The translations under genes were made by a program, and so were the position numbers. The notes under the pieces were generated by a model. It did no database searches. It was not told the DNA's origin and saw only the letters and a program-made list of their open reading frames with translations. DNA of 64,000 bases from Saccoglossus kowalevskii (lineage: Eukaryota > Hemichordata > Enteropneusta > Harrimaniidae), in contig NW_003143305.1 in NCBI RefSeq assembly GCF_000003605.2, positions 30,551 through 94,550 on the forward strand, in the 5' to 3' direction. Below, piece after piece: positions 47,880 to 59,754 of this stretch; positions within the stretch are counted from its first letter, which is position 1, and the number at the start of each line of letters is the position of its first letter.

Positions 47880-48611
47880 TTCAGGCATACATACATGGAG
47901 ATATGCTCACCATATACATCGACAAACTTCCCTGCACATGTAACAGATGGTCGAAGCATGTTATATATAAATGTCTATCCAAGAGCCTTAAGTTTGCAGC
48001 TTCAGGTTATCACTTAGAACTGAAATTAGATTACATCAAACAAGGGTTTAAAATTGTGATGTGATAGATGTACTGAAACAACATATCAAAGACAAATTGC
48101 GTAATTACCTGTTGCTTTAGCTTCTGTTGCTGTTCAATGTCGCGTTACTGTCACTGTATGTGTATTATAATTTGTGATTGTCTCGGCGATTAATGCCTAC
48201 AGTTCAAAATAGTCAGACGGAGTCTATGGTGGGTAATTGAACATAGTGAATTGAATCAACTGATAGAAAATTTTAAAACCTGTCAGCCAGAAAAAACAGG
48301 AATTACAATGGGAGGCCACAAACGTGATTCAATTCCGTATATGAAATGTATTAATAAGACCCTTAAAGATTTCGCAAACAATAAAAAATTATCCACAGGA
48401 TCAGTCATAAATAATGAAATAATGAATAATGCAATCCTTCGTCTAGATTACATCCAACAAGGTATTAAAATTGGCTTGTGATGTGATAGATGTACTGAAA
48501 CAACAATTCAAAGACAAAAAAAGCGTAATTACCTGTTGCTTTAGCCTCTGTTGCTGTTGAATGTCGAGTTGCTGTCGCTGTATGTCTAGTATAATTTGAG
48601 GATGTCTCTGT
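47880..48611 (+). repeat. Direct duplication carrying the end of a small reading frame
   Basis: 48027-48190 and 48444-48611 are direct copies, nearly 90% alike by eye and 417 bp apart. On the plus strand both begin with the last codons of an open frame: copy 1 ends 'LKLDYIKQGFKIVM' and copy 2 ends 'LRLDYIQQGIKIGL', followed by near-identical 3' sequence. This suggests tandem duplication of a small gene or of a mobile-element segment. Confidence 0.7.
48251..48481 (+). CDS. Small unidentified reading frame (copy 2 of the duplication)
   Basis: This 76-residue frame has basic, Lys/Asn-rich composition, with 'TGITMGGHKRDSIPYMKCI' in the middle and 'LRLDYIQQGIKIGL' at the end. The end is conserved in the upstream duplicate (48027), which argues that it was once translated. 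I cannot assign a family. The upstream start is not fixed: the frame opens at a non-canonical or ATG-less position and could be an exon. Confidence 0.3.
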   Translation: MNQLIENFKTCQPEKTGITMGGHKRDSIPYMKCINKTLKDFANNKKLSTGSVINNEIMNNAILRLDYIQQGIKIGL

Positions 48612-48867
48612 GAAAGTCCAATGCCAAGTTTGTTTTGTAGTTTTGCGTCACTTGTCGCAAGTCTTTAATTTGTTGTCTATGAATTGTTTTTGTTTGTAGT
48701 TGTCGTCGCAAATACTGGATTGTATTCTCTTCCTCTTCCTCCACGTAAACTACATCTTCTTCTACTTCAGAATCTTCTTCAAACTGGGATAATAGTAATT
48801 GCAATTTACTAGAGTCAATATCAATTTGAATGACATGCATCACGAACATACCAAGAGTGATGTTCAT
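48586..48867 (-). CDS. Small acidic coiled-coil-like frame, unidentified
   Basis: This 93-residue frame has an acidic block ('FEEDSEVEEDVVYVEEEEEN') followed by a Gln/Arg/Lys-rich helix ('YLRRQLQTKTIHRQQIKDL') that looks like a coiled coil. Its 3' end overlaps the duplicated segment on the other strand. It resembles the C-terminal tail of a mobile-element or regulatory protein; no family is recognised. Confidence 0.3.
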   Translation of the reverse strand: MNITLGMFVMHVIQIDIDSSKLQLLLSQFEEDSEVEEDVVYVEEEEENTIQYLRRQLQTKTIHRQQIKDLRQVTQNYKTNLALDFHRDILKLY

Positions 48868-48879
48868 ACCAAGTTTGAA

Positions 48880-50110
48880 TAAAATATGCCAAGGTGGTGT
48901 ATGCCACAGTTCCCGTTAATTATCTAATTTAGATAGTTTTTTTTAATAGTAATATAGTTGGAAGATAAACATGTCAAAGAAGCTGATGATTTTTTTAAAA
49001 TTATATGACTAACATTCAGTCATCTTGTATATGATCGTCAAATGAGTACTTATCCATATTGGGAGATATTGTTCTGGAACATCATTCATTAAAACAAAAT
49101 GGCGGCCAGTAAGCCATGCATTAGGGACCCTTAATGTCTTATAACAATCTCCATCAATAAAAGACAAAGATCTTGTTCCAGAATGCCAGAAATACAACAC
49201 AAAAATGGCCCCTATCACCCTGTAACGGCCATCTCAAATTAGATTGTGAAACAAGTTTATGTGCATAAGTACATGTCGTATGATGTATGTGCATAGTTTG
49301 TAATCAGTTCATGCACGTCTAAGATATGTGTATGAATGCACATATGCACAGACACACACATAAGTCAATAGGTCAAGTCCCTGTTTTCGTACTGCGTTTT
49401 AACCTGGATTATTTAATGTGTAAAGGTTTCTCGTTTTTGTACCAATGCACCAATTTGAAGTTAAGAAAATAATAAGCGATGGAAATTTAGATTCTAGTCA
49501 ATTTGAATTCTTGCTACTGAACCTGCAAACAATTAGATTCTCAGATAATTAGTTGTGATGATTAAGGTTGCAGACAAACTTCTCACTGACACTGGCAAAA
49601 ATATGCTTTTTAAAATGCTTGTGGTTTTCATTTAACTTTAACAAAACAAGTTATTGTAAGTGATACAGACCCCAGTGCAATTCCATGCTTAAGGTAATAG
49701 TAACAATCAGAGAAAGCCAATGTGCTGCGAGTATTGGAGATATCATCATGAAAAGAACAAATCTAAGAGGTATACACAAAGTATCAAATCATTCAGGCTT
49801 GTAGTTTTCAAGAAGTCGAAAAGGGAAAAAAGTTGGCACGGACAATCACTCATATGATAGGCTCTGCTCACAAAGTCTACAATGAAATGGACATGCACAT
49901 CAATTAATCACTTTCCAAAACTTAGCTTTCATTTCTTCCCAAATTCTAAGTTGATAATATCATCTTGTGAAGGTTTGTTATGACATGCTTGTGGAGAAGT
50001 CTATATCTACACCGCCACATACCACATGACCATTAGCCAGAGGTATTGTGAAAATCAGGATGCAGTTTCATTTTCAGATCTCCCTCTACAATATTTAGAA
50101 CATAGACCTC
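48880..50110. other. Non-coding stretch with one GATATC-type repeat
   Basis: No gene is supported. At about 49735-49775 there is a plus-strand copy of the dispersed repeat ('GAGATATCATCATGAAAA' then 'AACAAATCTAAGAGG'). Confidence 0.5.
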
Positions 50111-50119
50111 ACAAATTTA

Positions 50120-51160
50120 TTTGTATTGTATTTATTTATTTATTTACACCAGATGATATAAAATTACATTATTCATATGCAAAGAGAAACAAATGTAGGT
50201 AGCAAATTTTCTGTTGTTGGTAACAGAAATAGCTCTGAGAAGCTAGTCTAGTCTGTGACCATGATAAATGAGGTCTATTAAAGAAATATGTATCAAGGCA
50301 GGTAACATCAAATATGTACACAATATTAACAATACAATGTATAATGATGGATAACAAATCAATTAAATTACATACACATATCAGAAATATAAATAAATTA
50401 GTTTAACAGAATAAACTCGTATCTTGTAAATGCATGATTTTTTAATTGTGAACTTAATGAATTAGTGTTTCATAGAAGCAAATTTCAGGTTATGATGAGA
50501 AATAGTTAGATTGGTTGTAGGAAGACATAGATTACCACTAGAAGATAGTTGAATAGGGTAACTGTGAGAAGGGCTGTCAAAGTAAAGGCTAATAGAGTAT
50601 GCAAAACGATTATTCCTTAAGTCGAAAATGAACAAACAAAAGTAAAAATTTACAAAGTTGGTAGATGTCAAGAATTTTAAAGAGAAGGAAACAACGGCGC
50701 GAAAATCTGAAAAAGTAATGAGACGGACCAATTTCTTCTGTAGGTGAAAGAGTGCTCCCAGAAAAATCGAGTAAGTGTTACCCCATATTTCAATGCAGTG
50801 TGTTAAATGATGTAGAATTAGAGTATTATATAAGAGAACAAGAATATACCTTGGGACACAGTGTCTGATATGTTATATGATGCCAACCTTGGAACTGGCG
50901 GTGTTAATAATGTTGTCAATGTGTGAATTCCATGACATTGAAGGATTAATGATGACTCACAGATAGGTTACATTGGAAACGCCCTGTATCGACGAGTTGT
51001 CGATTTCTAGGCAGCCATCAACTTGGACGTGTTTTTGAGCAGGTTTTATTAACATTTAGTTAGTTGTCTCGCTGTTAATTGTTAGTTTATTTGTTTTACA
51101 CCAGTCTACAGCTTTATCAAACTCTGGATTAATAATGTTAAGATTAATTCTTTTAGTTTT
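50120..51160 (-). mobile_element. CR1-like LINE, 5'-truncated, with 3' UTR and (ATAAATA)n tail
   Basis: The minus-strand reading gives the C-terminal third of a CR1/Jockey-type reverse transcriptase: 'FDKAVDWCKTNKLTINSETT', 'NVTYLxVIINPSMSWNSHI', 'YILVLLYNTLILHHLTHC' and 'IEIWGNTYS'. It ends at a stop at 50462. Three in-frame stops interrupt it, two of them where the family has Phe/Gly-type residues. The 3' UTR runs to an ATAAATAAATAAATA tract at about 50125-50145, a typical LINE tail. The 5' end abuts the PIF1-like relic near 51165, as if the truncated LINE inserted into it or both lie in a larger element. Confidence 0.7.
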
Positions 51161-51164
51161 CATG

Positions 51165-51796
51165 AAGTCGATAATTGATTCATCAAATTGATAGTTGGCA
51201 AGAATACAACTCCTTCGGTCACATCATTTATAGCTTATATTAAATCCACAACTGTTTGACGATGTGTTATAATATGTGGAATTGCATCTTCCCACACTTG
51301 CGATTCGAAAGCATACTTCCCATTGTCATCAAACTTATTGTTGGAAACAGGAGCCAACTGTCTAAAATCGCCACACACAATTAACTGTACACCTCCAAAT
51401 GCATTTGGATTGCTTTCATTAATGTGTTGAGTAGGTCAAATGTAAGCACTGAAACCAATGAAATGTTATCTATGACGAAGGTGTAAATATTTCTCCTCAC
51501 TAATGGCAAGTTGTCGCTGTGACTTACTCTGGCTATGACTTCTTCATTCGAAAATCTTCTATTCATTAATCCAGCAAATTTGTGAATAGTTATAGCTTTA
51601 AATTGTGAGCTGACTTGCAGCCATGCCTGTGCTAGCTGTAACGTGAACTCTTTTGGTCTTCCTTCAAGTTCATGATTAGTTCAATCAGAGTTTTAGTCTT
51701 GCCAGTTCCAGCTTGTCCCGTTAATAAACAACTGTGCCCATGTATAGCTATGTCTAAACTGAACTGTTGTAGTTTATCCATTGTTATTTTTGACAT
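51165..51796 (-). pseudogene. PIF1-like helicase relic
   Basis: The frame starts at ATG 51796. 'HGHSCLLTGQAGTGKTKTLI' holds the Walker A motif (GQAGTGKT, about 51718-51695). After a frame change come 'VHVTASTGMAAS'-like and 'AITIHKFAGLM' blocks. Then 'FVIDNISLVS' stands where PIF1 has a Walker B DE, here Asp-Asn. Finally 'GGVQLIVCGDFRQLAPV' and 'GKYAFESQVWEDAI' match PIF1 motif III. Helicase motifs are in the right order, but frame changes and stops break the gene. It may come from a Helitron or another element that carries PIF1, or from a host PIF1 retrocopy; no Rep domain is visible. The C-terminal half is cut off by the LINE. Confidence 0.65.
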
Positions 51797-51809
51797 TGTG
51801 ATTGGCACT

Positions 51810-52530
51810 CGAAGCTCTACACCACAACACTGATGAAAAATTATTTTGAGGCACCCGGTACCTCTTCTCGGTACATTTGCTGTTAAATATTTCCAGTTAC
51901 CGACTTGTTTTTTTCATTCGTACCAAAATGATATATCAATGACAGCTGCTTTGCAGTTATTCTTCCACTCAAGCGCCTTACTTTCAGTTTAAAAATCGGC
52001 GTTGTCGGTTGCTCGTCTAACGGACATCTTGAAGAAAGCATGCTCGATATTACGCAAGTAAAAGCAATATAGTAGTAATATATTCTTGCTTTCACCTCAG
52101 TATTTATAGAAAGCTTTTTGAATATACTAATCCCAATAATCATCTTGCAATCATGGGCGGTCGTTTCAGCTCGTACGTTTCGGCCAAGAGTTCCGGCCAG
52201 GGCCGACGTTTCGGCCTGTTGCTCTCTTCTATAAAATAAACGAACTCCAGTACTGTGCGAGTATGTGAAATTAGCGTTACAAGTAATGTTGCCGAAATGA
52301 GTGAAGTCATACAGAAATATCTCCAAATCTCATCGAGCAAACAGAGGTGGTAACATATAGAAAAGCAACGTTTTACCACTTTTATTCTTAATATACTTGA
52401 TGGACATAAGAGAACACAATAACGTTCTTTAATAAGTTTGTTCACAGAAGTTAATGAGCTGACTAAGGTAAATGTTGTTGGCAAAGATAATGACGTGAAT
52501 ACATTAGGAGTTCGTGTTTTGATACAATGT
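51810..52530. other. Stretch with long but unassigned minus frames
   Basis: Minus frames of 147 and 114 codons (within 51883-52484) overlap in different phases. The part 'PTTPIFKLKVRRLSGRITAK' just upstream of the PIF1 relic could be its decayed N-terminal extension. No family was recognised. Confidence 0.35.
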
Positions 52531-52539
52531 ATGGCGGTA

Positions 52540-52980
52540 ATTGCGCTGTCGTGTCAACTCGGCGGAAAGTGATGGGATCCAAATATCGAATGCATAGCAA
52601 GTTCCACAGCTCGTTCAAAGTCAATGATAACCACCGATGGGTCACAGCCATATTCCTCTAATACTCGAAACACTGCATCATAACTGCTCTGTTTTTCGTT
52701 GGAAGAAAATATATACCAATGGGAGAAACACATTAGAGACTCTTCCCTGAATTACATACAGTTGCATAAATATTCTTTGCGACATGGCAAAATTGCCGTC
52801 CATACGCCTAGTGTCTGACATTGCTAGTTTCTGAACATGTTGTTCAGTAGCAAACATGATGCGCTAATGCTCATTTTGATTATCATGTAACAGGAATCTA
52901 ACTGGATTTTCACCAGACGTTATTGTCCAAGTTTTGCCAATGACTGCGGGTTCAGAGGGTAATTGAAGAAGTGAACAAAA
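52540..52980 (-). pseudogene. MULE transposase relic, catalytic domain
   Basis: On the minus strand, 'RIMFATEQHVQKLAMSD' is followed by 'RRMDGNFAMSQRIFMQLYV' (first catalytic Asp at 52798-52800), then 'NVFLPLVYIFFQRKTEQLYD' and 'CDPSVVIIDFERAVELAM' (second catalytic Asp at 52620-52622). This is the FLYWCH-MULE DDE core in its proper order: FAT, (W)xxDGNF, L-x-Y-xx-LP-K, (V/I)xDFExA. The frame is open over most of 52870-52560 apart from a small frame change, with stops at both ends. It is complementary to the 27.3-28.8 kb copy, which lost exactly this core. Confidence 0.7.
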
Positions 52981-53164
52981 CATACTGCAGTTGTTATTTA
53001 TTATTTAACCAACGATTAGCATGTAACAAATATGCTTGCCTAACAAGTAAGTTTTTATGAAACTTTGCTGTTACTGTTGGTTTTATTTTCTGCTTAAACC
53101 AAAAAAACCACAATCATGGATGTTCTCATTAATTAAATATACATATATAGTTTTATTGCAACAA

Positions 53165-53390
53165 TAACAGTTTTGTTTACGATATCGTTGAAGGCCAATT
53201 GTCTATATTTGGTCGTAATCTTGTCTCTCGGGATCATAACAATTTCCTCTTGTGGGCAACATGTAACTGTACAAAACTTGTACGAAAACTTTTCAACACT
53301 GGGATTGTCATTGCCACCTGTACGCCCGCGATGCTTGCTGAAATATTCTTCCAGTGGGTCTTGACTGAACTTTTCACCCCATGGTTTTGA
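53165..53390 (-). pseudogene. Transposase C-terminal fragment with QDPLE...GG-x-NPS signature
   Basis: The minus-strand frame reads 'SKPWGEKFSQDPLEEYFSKH', continues 'RGRTGGNDNPSVEKF', and stays open to a stop near 53145. The pattern QD-x-LE-x-x-F-x(4)-R-x-x-GG-x-(D/N)-NP is a recurrent signature in the C-terminal part of P/THAP-type and related animal transposases. A T-rich tract with CATAG lies upstream (about 53437-53412) and may have been a splice acceptor, but a stop intervenes. Fragment only; superfamily uncertain. Confidence 0.45.
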
Positions 53391-53399
53391 AGCAGTAGT

Positions 53400-54140
53400 T
53401 TTGAAACTTCACAAAATGACTTGACTATGAAAAAAAGAGATACAGATATAACACCTACCACTAAGGCTCTTGAAATGTAGAAAATAATAAACTTGGCAGC
53501 TCAGAAAACATTATTGCATTTGGAAATGCCCATTCTATCACAGCAAATCAGGTTATTTTATTTGTACTTTTCACACTAATGTAAAAAAAAATATTACCAG
53601 TTATGCGCAGTCCTTCGGTCATTGAGGGAGAGATTTGGGATTGCCAGGCTCCGACGCTCACATTCTGCCAAAAAAACAAGAAAATCGCTTTCAAACCGCT
53701 GAAAATTAAACAGAAAATTAAATATTTTAAAACAATTTTTTACTCGGGTTACTCAATTTGTGATTATAATTCACAGAACAACAGAATGTTTTGTTTTTTT
53801 AAATTTACTATGCACAATTGTCTACTCATTTTTGTGTTTTTCTGCATGTCACGAAGAGAACCAACCCGAATACCGACCTGCCATATATAAAGTTTGAAAG
53901 TTTTGTTATATAAATCACTAAAAACACAATATTGAAGATAAAACCACAACTTGAAAAATAACATTTCTGCCAACAAATTCAACAGAATAGCATCTAAAAA
54001 AAATCGCTAAAAATACTTAATGAAAGATAACTCCACTATATGACAAAATCACAGAGAGTTACTACAAATAATATGGTTGAAATGAAAGCAGTCTGTGAAG
54101 GTTGTAGAGAAACTACTAAAAATGCTTACACTTAGGCCTA
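53400..54140. other. AT-rich non-coding stretch
   Basis: No gene is supported. Frames at 53603-53982 overlap on both strands and have no motif. Confidence 0.5.
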
Positions 54141-54154
54141 CGCATTCTGGAAGT

Positions 54155-54730
54155 CCCATGTATTTATCAGGGGGGAATCTTCTTCTCCTCTGGTTTCTCC
54201 ACACGTGTCAAGGGGGAATCACGTCTCTCTATCGCGTCCCCTTGAGGTGCTGGATCGGGAACGGCACTTAAACTTTTAAATTCAAATAGACGTACGAAAC
54301 AAAATACGTTTCAACTCTCGTCTTTAGTCAGTCAGTCGAGTACTCTATAAGACACAGCGCCCTGGGGAAAAGTCCCCAAAACTATCGGGAGGCTGGCCCA
54401 AGACTCTGTTCCTAGACTGCCATTAGACGCTCCAAAACTGCGTCTCTTCTGGTGTACTCGCCAAGACCAACTAAAACTCATTCATTTTCAAAACCTTAAC
54501 CAATTACAAAGCAGTTAAAATACTCTAAGGCGTGGCCTTCACACATTCAACTAATCACACTAAGTACTGGACACGTCATATGTTTTGATTAATCGTTCAC
54601 TACATTAGTAACTGCGAATGCCAACTGTTAGAAATAGTAGTCCGAATAGCGACGGTTATATCGTAATTAGTTCCAAATCACTGAACCAAGTCCCGTCCAG
54701 AACCTCACATGAGCCCAAACGATGACAGGC
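54155..54730 (-). other. LTR- or promoter-like island
   Basis: A segment distinctly less AT-rich than its flanks. On the minus strand it shows a TATAGAG box-like site near 54345, a downstream GC-rich part with 'CCAGCACCTCAAGGGGACG', and GGGGGA/TCCCCC runs near 54170-54235. This layout recalls a solo LTR of an unrelated retroelement or a gene promoter. No second copy, TG...CA ends or convincing target duplication was found; a 7-bp AAGTCCC occurs at both sides (about 54151 and 54688). Confidence 0.3.
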
Positions 54731-54739
54731 ATAACAGCC

Positions 54740-56330
54740 ATTCAATAGTAATCAGCTAAATAAGTTGATCAACAGATACGCAAAACAATTTCATCACATA
54801 TTACCTATGGAGAAACATCTCAGTAATATAAATAATTATCAAGTACATAACGTAATATAACAAACATGAAACCACACTGGTATTGCCAAACAACTGGAGA
54901 CGCAAATACCAAATGTGAGTTTTCTCTAGGTTGTAGGTTCATTTTTTTCTAGTTGTGGGTTGAATAATGATTGTTATATCCAAAGTTGACAAATTCCTGG
55001 TCTTCCACATCTAATAATTGTTTTTCAGTTTTGTAAATTGTGTTCTTGGAATAAAGATGCGGTTGGTTTTTACAACCATCCTGAATTTGCCTTTGTGATC
55101 TGTGCTTTCATGTTGGGTACTAGAATTGATACTTTTATTCTGTGTTTGCAGTTTGGGCATTTTAAAGTGGACAATTCTTCAACGAAATTTTCCAGAGGTT
55201 TTCGACGGAAACTTAGTATTTCAAAGTACAATCAGCGATGACAATTGATCCAGAAATAACTTTCCACAGCTGTTGTGTCAGGTGTAGTTGTAAGATGTAT
55301 CGCTCCAAGATAGCTTCTTACTCTCACAGCAGTGAAATTACAAGATGCACCAATTTTCACATTATGGATATCTTGACCCACACAGCCATGATGACAAGCA
55401 GTAGTATCTGCACTAACAAATTCCTGTTTTCGTAGCATCATATAGCAGATGATGTTCTGGTCAATCCAATATTACCATTACTGACTAGTTTTGCAGTCAT
55501 TCAGCTGCAATGATACAACAATTATCAACTATGATAGATTCACAATCAGGTCTTGTACCACTAATTTAAACTCCATAGACAACAATGTTAGTGTTTGGGT
55601 GAATTTCTCAAAAAAAAGGGTTACTTTTTTAAAACCACATCTATGTAAATATAATTCTGGCAAGTAAACCACATGTTGGCTAGCTCAAACTCACACAAAA
55701 TGGATGTAGACAAAACACGCCCTGTTTGGAAGTGTCCAATCAAGAATTGCCCAGATCAACAGGTCACCGGTACTTGTCAATAAACGAGCTACACAATAGC
55801 TGCCGTAAATGACGTATGCTCTTTTACATCGCGTAAACAAGCCATTGGCTAACAACAAACGCAAGATTGTAAGGCTACGAACAATGATAGGCTTATTAGT
55901 GACACAAGACCTACAATCATCTCCAATTGAGTTGGTAGTTTTTACCAAAAATGCCTAACCATAATATATGATGTTTAACATTGGATTTACTTTGTACATG
56001 TACACAGAAAAGCAAACTTGGAAATTAGTAAACAAGTAATATATACATACTTTCTGAGAAGGTGCAATGCTATCAATAATCTGTTTCAGGAAAGTAATAG
56101 TTGTAGTGTTGTCAAGTTGCTGTTTCGAAAATGCAATGTCCAGTTTTTTTAAACCTCACAACCATGAGTTGAATTTAAGGTCATTTTTGGTTGCATCTCG
56201 TGATGTTGATGTCTGTAGCCCGTCTAACTTCAGTTGTCTTCTGAAAGTTAATAATAATATACATCAGCTGGTATAAAAAGTACATTCTGCTATACTCGTC
56301 ACGAACAGATTGTTCACAAAATATTGTACA
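54740..56330. other. AT-rich non-coding stretch
   Basis: No gene is supported. Frames at 55232-55441 are open on both strands and carry no recognised motif. The 55691-55948 minus frame starts without ATG. Confidence 0.45.
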
Positions 56331-56339
56331 CCTCGAATA

Positions 56340-56535
56340 TGAAAGCAATAGGGTTGGCAGTGTTAAAGAATTATTCTAAAATATAATCAAGGTACATGCA
56401 TACTAAGTATCAAAGCAAATGAGGTGGTTGTTTTGATTAGGTCGAAAATAGTGTTCTTTCCCAGAAAATTACCAAAATAGAGAATTGAAGATATCATCAC
56501 GAAATTAACAAATCTGACAGAGATCCCACTCAAGG
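56340..56535 (+). repeat. GATATC-centred dispersed repeat copy
   Basis: Contains 'GAATTGAAGATATCATCACG' and 'AACAAATCTGACAGAGAT', the plus-strand equivalent of the array at 31640-32035 and of the single copies near 3859 and 49738. Confidence 0.6.
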
Positions 56536-56846
56536 TACCCACGGGCATTTTTAGAACAAATATTAAATGGAATAGTTAAGGGTGAATACGAGTTTTCCTC
56601 AATGCACGAGTATTTCGCCCACAAAGAATTCAAAGTTACTTACTTCTGTTTCTCAGCATTTGTGAAACTGGTGTGTGATTGAGGTGAAACAATTACTATG
56701 TACTTGAAACCATCTTCATCTTGCAACACAGCGGTAAAATGTCTTGTATATCTTGTAGTGGCTAGTTTCACCTTGATGATGCAATGGATATAGCCTTTCA
56801 CATTAAACAACTCTTTACTTGCTATATTTGATAAATATAATAGTCA

Positions 56847-57200
56847 GTATTTATTTATTTATTTATTGCTTCCCTTTTGTAACAGGGGCTCACTATGTAA
56901 ACTAGGAGCTGCACCAAATAAAAAATACATTTCACTGAAAGACTAATGAAAAAAAAAACTTTTGATAGACAAAAAGAAATTAAGTTACATGAACTAAGAT
57001 AACAAAATATAACAACAACAAAAAACATCTAAAAGTAGCCAAAAAAAAAATATATGTACAACTTCACAGACAGTCAGACACACGATCCTGGCAATCTGAT
57101 GAATGGTAGACACTGATGTTTTCAGATCGAGGTTTGAGAATATCGCTGTTCTTGACCAATAGTATATACACATTTTGTTAAACAAAATAGTTGTAATAAA
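56847..57200 (-). mobile_element. LINE 3' UTR fragment with (ATAAATA)n tail
   Basis: On the minus strand, sequence ending 'CCCCTGTTACAAAAGGGAAG' runs into CAATAAATAAATAAATAAAT (plus coordinates about 56849-56870). This 'GGGAAxCAATAAATAAATA' ending is typical of animal CR1/L2-like LINE tails. No coding part is recognisable upstream, so this is a very short 5'-truncated insertion. Confidence 0.5.
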
Positions 57201-57209
57201 CATTGTAGT

Positions 57210-58028
57210 TGGTGAAAATGAAATAAAATGGGTGTTGAATTGTTTGATAGGATTGTTGATATGCTTTTGATAGTTTGTATTTAAAACAGGTTTTAAAGAA
57301 TTGTGCTCATTTGCACAATCACAATCATCAGACTAGTTGTTTTTAAGACATTAATATTTTAATTAAAGACAAAAATATTCACTGGAAATAGTGAATTTCT
57401 GAACAAAGATAAACTAACATATCTAATAGACGTCACATAATCAAAACAAAATCAAAGCCTCCAGGCTAGTAGCTTATAAGAAATCATAAATATTTTAATC
57501 CTTTCGCCATCACTTCCATCTTCCATCATCATTCATTAAACAGTCCAGTTTGTAGCCTACCTTTTCCTTCCAGAGATTGGTATTGAAATTACATATTTCA
57601 AGTGGAAACTGAAATAGACTTTAATTTTGTCTGTTGGCTCCGAAATTCGGGTTCATTAACAGAAGTATTGAAAAATATGTTTAAAAAAATTTGGCAGGAA
57701 ACTCTGGCGTTTAAAATGTTAATTACAAACAAAAAATATGTATTAGTAAATTAGTGAATTACTTCTATGAAAAATCATACTCTACTTTTTCTTTGAGTGC
57801 TTTTTTGTGGAGGCGCTCTTGTTTATGTTTGGCTGCTTGTGCAAATCTGTATTCGGTTATGAAAAGAAAAAAAAAATATTAAACATTTTGCATTTTCTAA
57901 ATGCTTATTTTAAAATTTGTAAATACTGGTCCATTATAATTAAAGTTGAAATATGGAAATTATCTACATTGACAGATTATCTACATTGTCCATGTGCTTT
58001 CCATCTGGTTTGAAAATGAGTGTCTTTT
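57210..58028. other. AT-rich non-coding stretch
   Basis: No gene, repeat or motif is supported. Confidence 0.5.
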
Positions 58029-58032
58029 AATG

Positions 58033-58246
58033 TAAAGTGAAGGCAGAGTCTTACCTTTCTTTAGCTTTCTTTCAGTGAGTATATACACACGTCAAGTGAT
58101 TATCTGAGTGAATCTAACGAAGACACGGTAGCCAAGGCATACGCTCGTTCTTCAGGTTCAGATCAGACGATGTTGGAGAGTGGGAACTTCGGTAACTGTC
58201 GTGATCCTTCGACGATTTGTCAATCACATCGGCCATTTATACTACA
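58033..58246 (-). repeat. Solo LTR related to the Gypsy element
   Basis: 214 bp aligning end to end with the 228-bp LTRs at 40958 and 47414, clearly more diverged (of the order of 15% by eye). It is flanked by AATG on both sides (58029-58032 and 58247-58250), a 4-bp target duplication. No internal sequence adjoins it, so it is the product of LTR-LTR recombination in an older insertion. Confidence 0.85.
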
Positions 58247-58249
58247 AAT

Positions 58250-59750
58250 GTTTTAGTTGCAATTTTTACAAACTATAAGTCAATAGTTTATTCAAATAGT
58301 TCTGTATCTGAAGTTTCTTTGGTGACAGGATTCAAGCTGCACGCTCCTTTATTTCTGTGAACAAAATGATAAAAATAAATTGCTATTATGAAGCTTGTGG
58401 AGGCTAATGCAATTATGTTGAATGCCATGCGATTCAGTGTTGAAGTTCATATTAACAAGAATGAAGGTTTGATTGCACATATTTGGTTTGTAGTGTGTTT
58501 TATCAAACAACAGAAGTATCAGAAACATGTCTAATTTATGCAATGAAGGTAATTAACATGTAAACAAAAGTTTTTCCAAGATATCAATGTTAGATACAAA
58601 ACTGGGTGTAAATTTCATTTTGTGTCTGGCTATTCACTGAACATTGCTGTGTGGTATTCATTTTCAACTTAAATCTTTCATTTTCAGCCAATTTCATGCT
58701 GTGTGTTTTGGTTGTGCCAGCAATCACATGGACTCGCATTCTGTTCATGTTAATGTTCATTCTCTTTAATCAAAATGTTAGGTTAAAACGAAAACAGGGC
58801 TGTTCTTTCTCTTTTTTTATGTCGAAATGTCAAATTAAGAACTTGATGGGATACATATCTGTTAAAAGTGCTACAAGGTGCTGTGCTGTGCTGTGTTGTG
58901 TGGTTCCGGTCCCCCTTGGCAAGAATGTTGACATAATTTTTTATAATACAATGAATTGTTATAAAACCTTATTGCACACAGTTTGCATTTAACAAAATTA
59001 AGAGTTGATGAATAATACTTAGGTTTCAGTACAAGCTATAATTGTTATTGTCATTTTTCTCAACAATTCTGATTTGGGCGTGCATTTCCCAGCGTCTTCA
59101 ATCTATTATTTACAATAATAATAAACTTAAAATGATGTTTTAGAGAAACATGAACATTTGATTTGGTTTGGGTTGTCTTTTTTATATTTGATAGTTATAG
59201 TACATCTGCTAAAATGTGGCCAGGCAGTTAGTTTGTTGAAGCCATCTGACCAAAAGCAATGTGTTACAGCAATTCTGAGAATTTTTGGGACACTAACTTT
59301 GTGAAATGCTTTAGTTTGCCAAGACTTGACAGCGACATGCGACAGATATGGGTGTAACTATTTCCATTTTCTTGTGTATATATATTGTATTGTAAGGTAT
59401 GAAACACATTTTAAAGCGCATTAAAATAACATACAATCATGACAATTGTGACACAATGACTAACTTCAAGTGGTTTTGCAGTTATTACATCATTTGTCTT
59501 TATAGTGCAATTTTGTGCATGTGTCCCCCATAGCTCCATGTCTACCTGCCTATTGTATTCATCGGTGAGCAATACCACCCACTTTTTATAGTGTGGTCTT
59601 TCGATCAGGTCTTCTACCTACATAAAAATCAAAATTGTAGAAACAAAAAATTCACAGATTCTTTTAATTGAGAATATTGCAATTATATGCACACCTGTTG
59701 TTCAATAAAATCGTTTGAAATCAAATTTCAATAAATAGCATAAAGGGCAC
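58250..59750. other. AT-rich non-coding stretch
   Basis: No gene is supported. A (GTGCT)n-like run at about 58871-58900 is the only low-complexity feature. The 113-codon frame 58651-58992 has no domain. Confidence 0.5.
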
Positions 59751-59754
59751 TGTT

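Noticed and set aside
54151-54694. AAGTCCC repeat as a target duplication for the 54-kb island
   Set aside because: The enclosed sequence does not have matching LTR termini, and 7-bp matches arise by chance at this scale.
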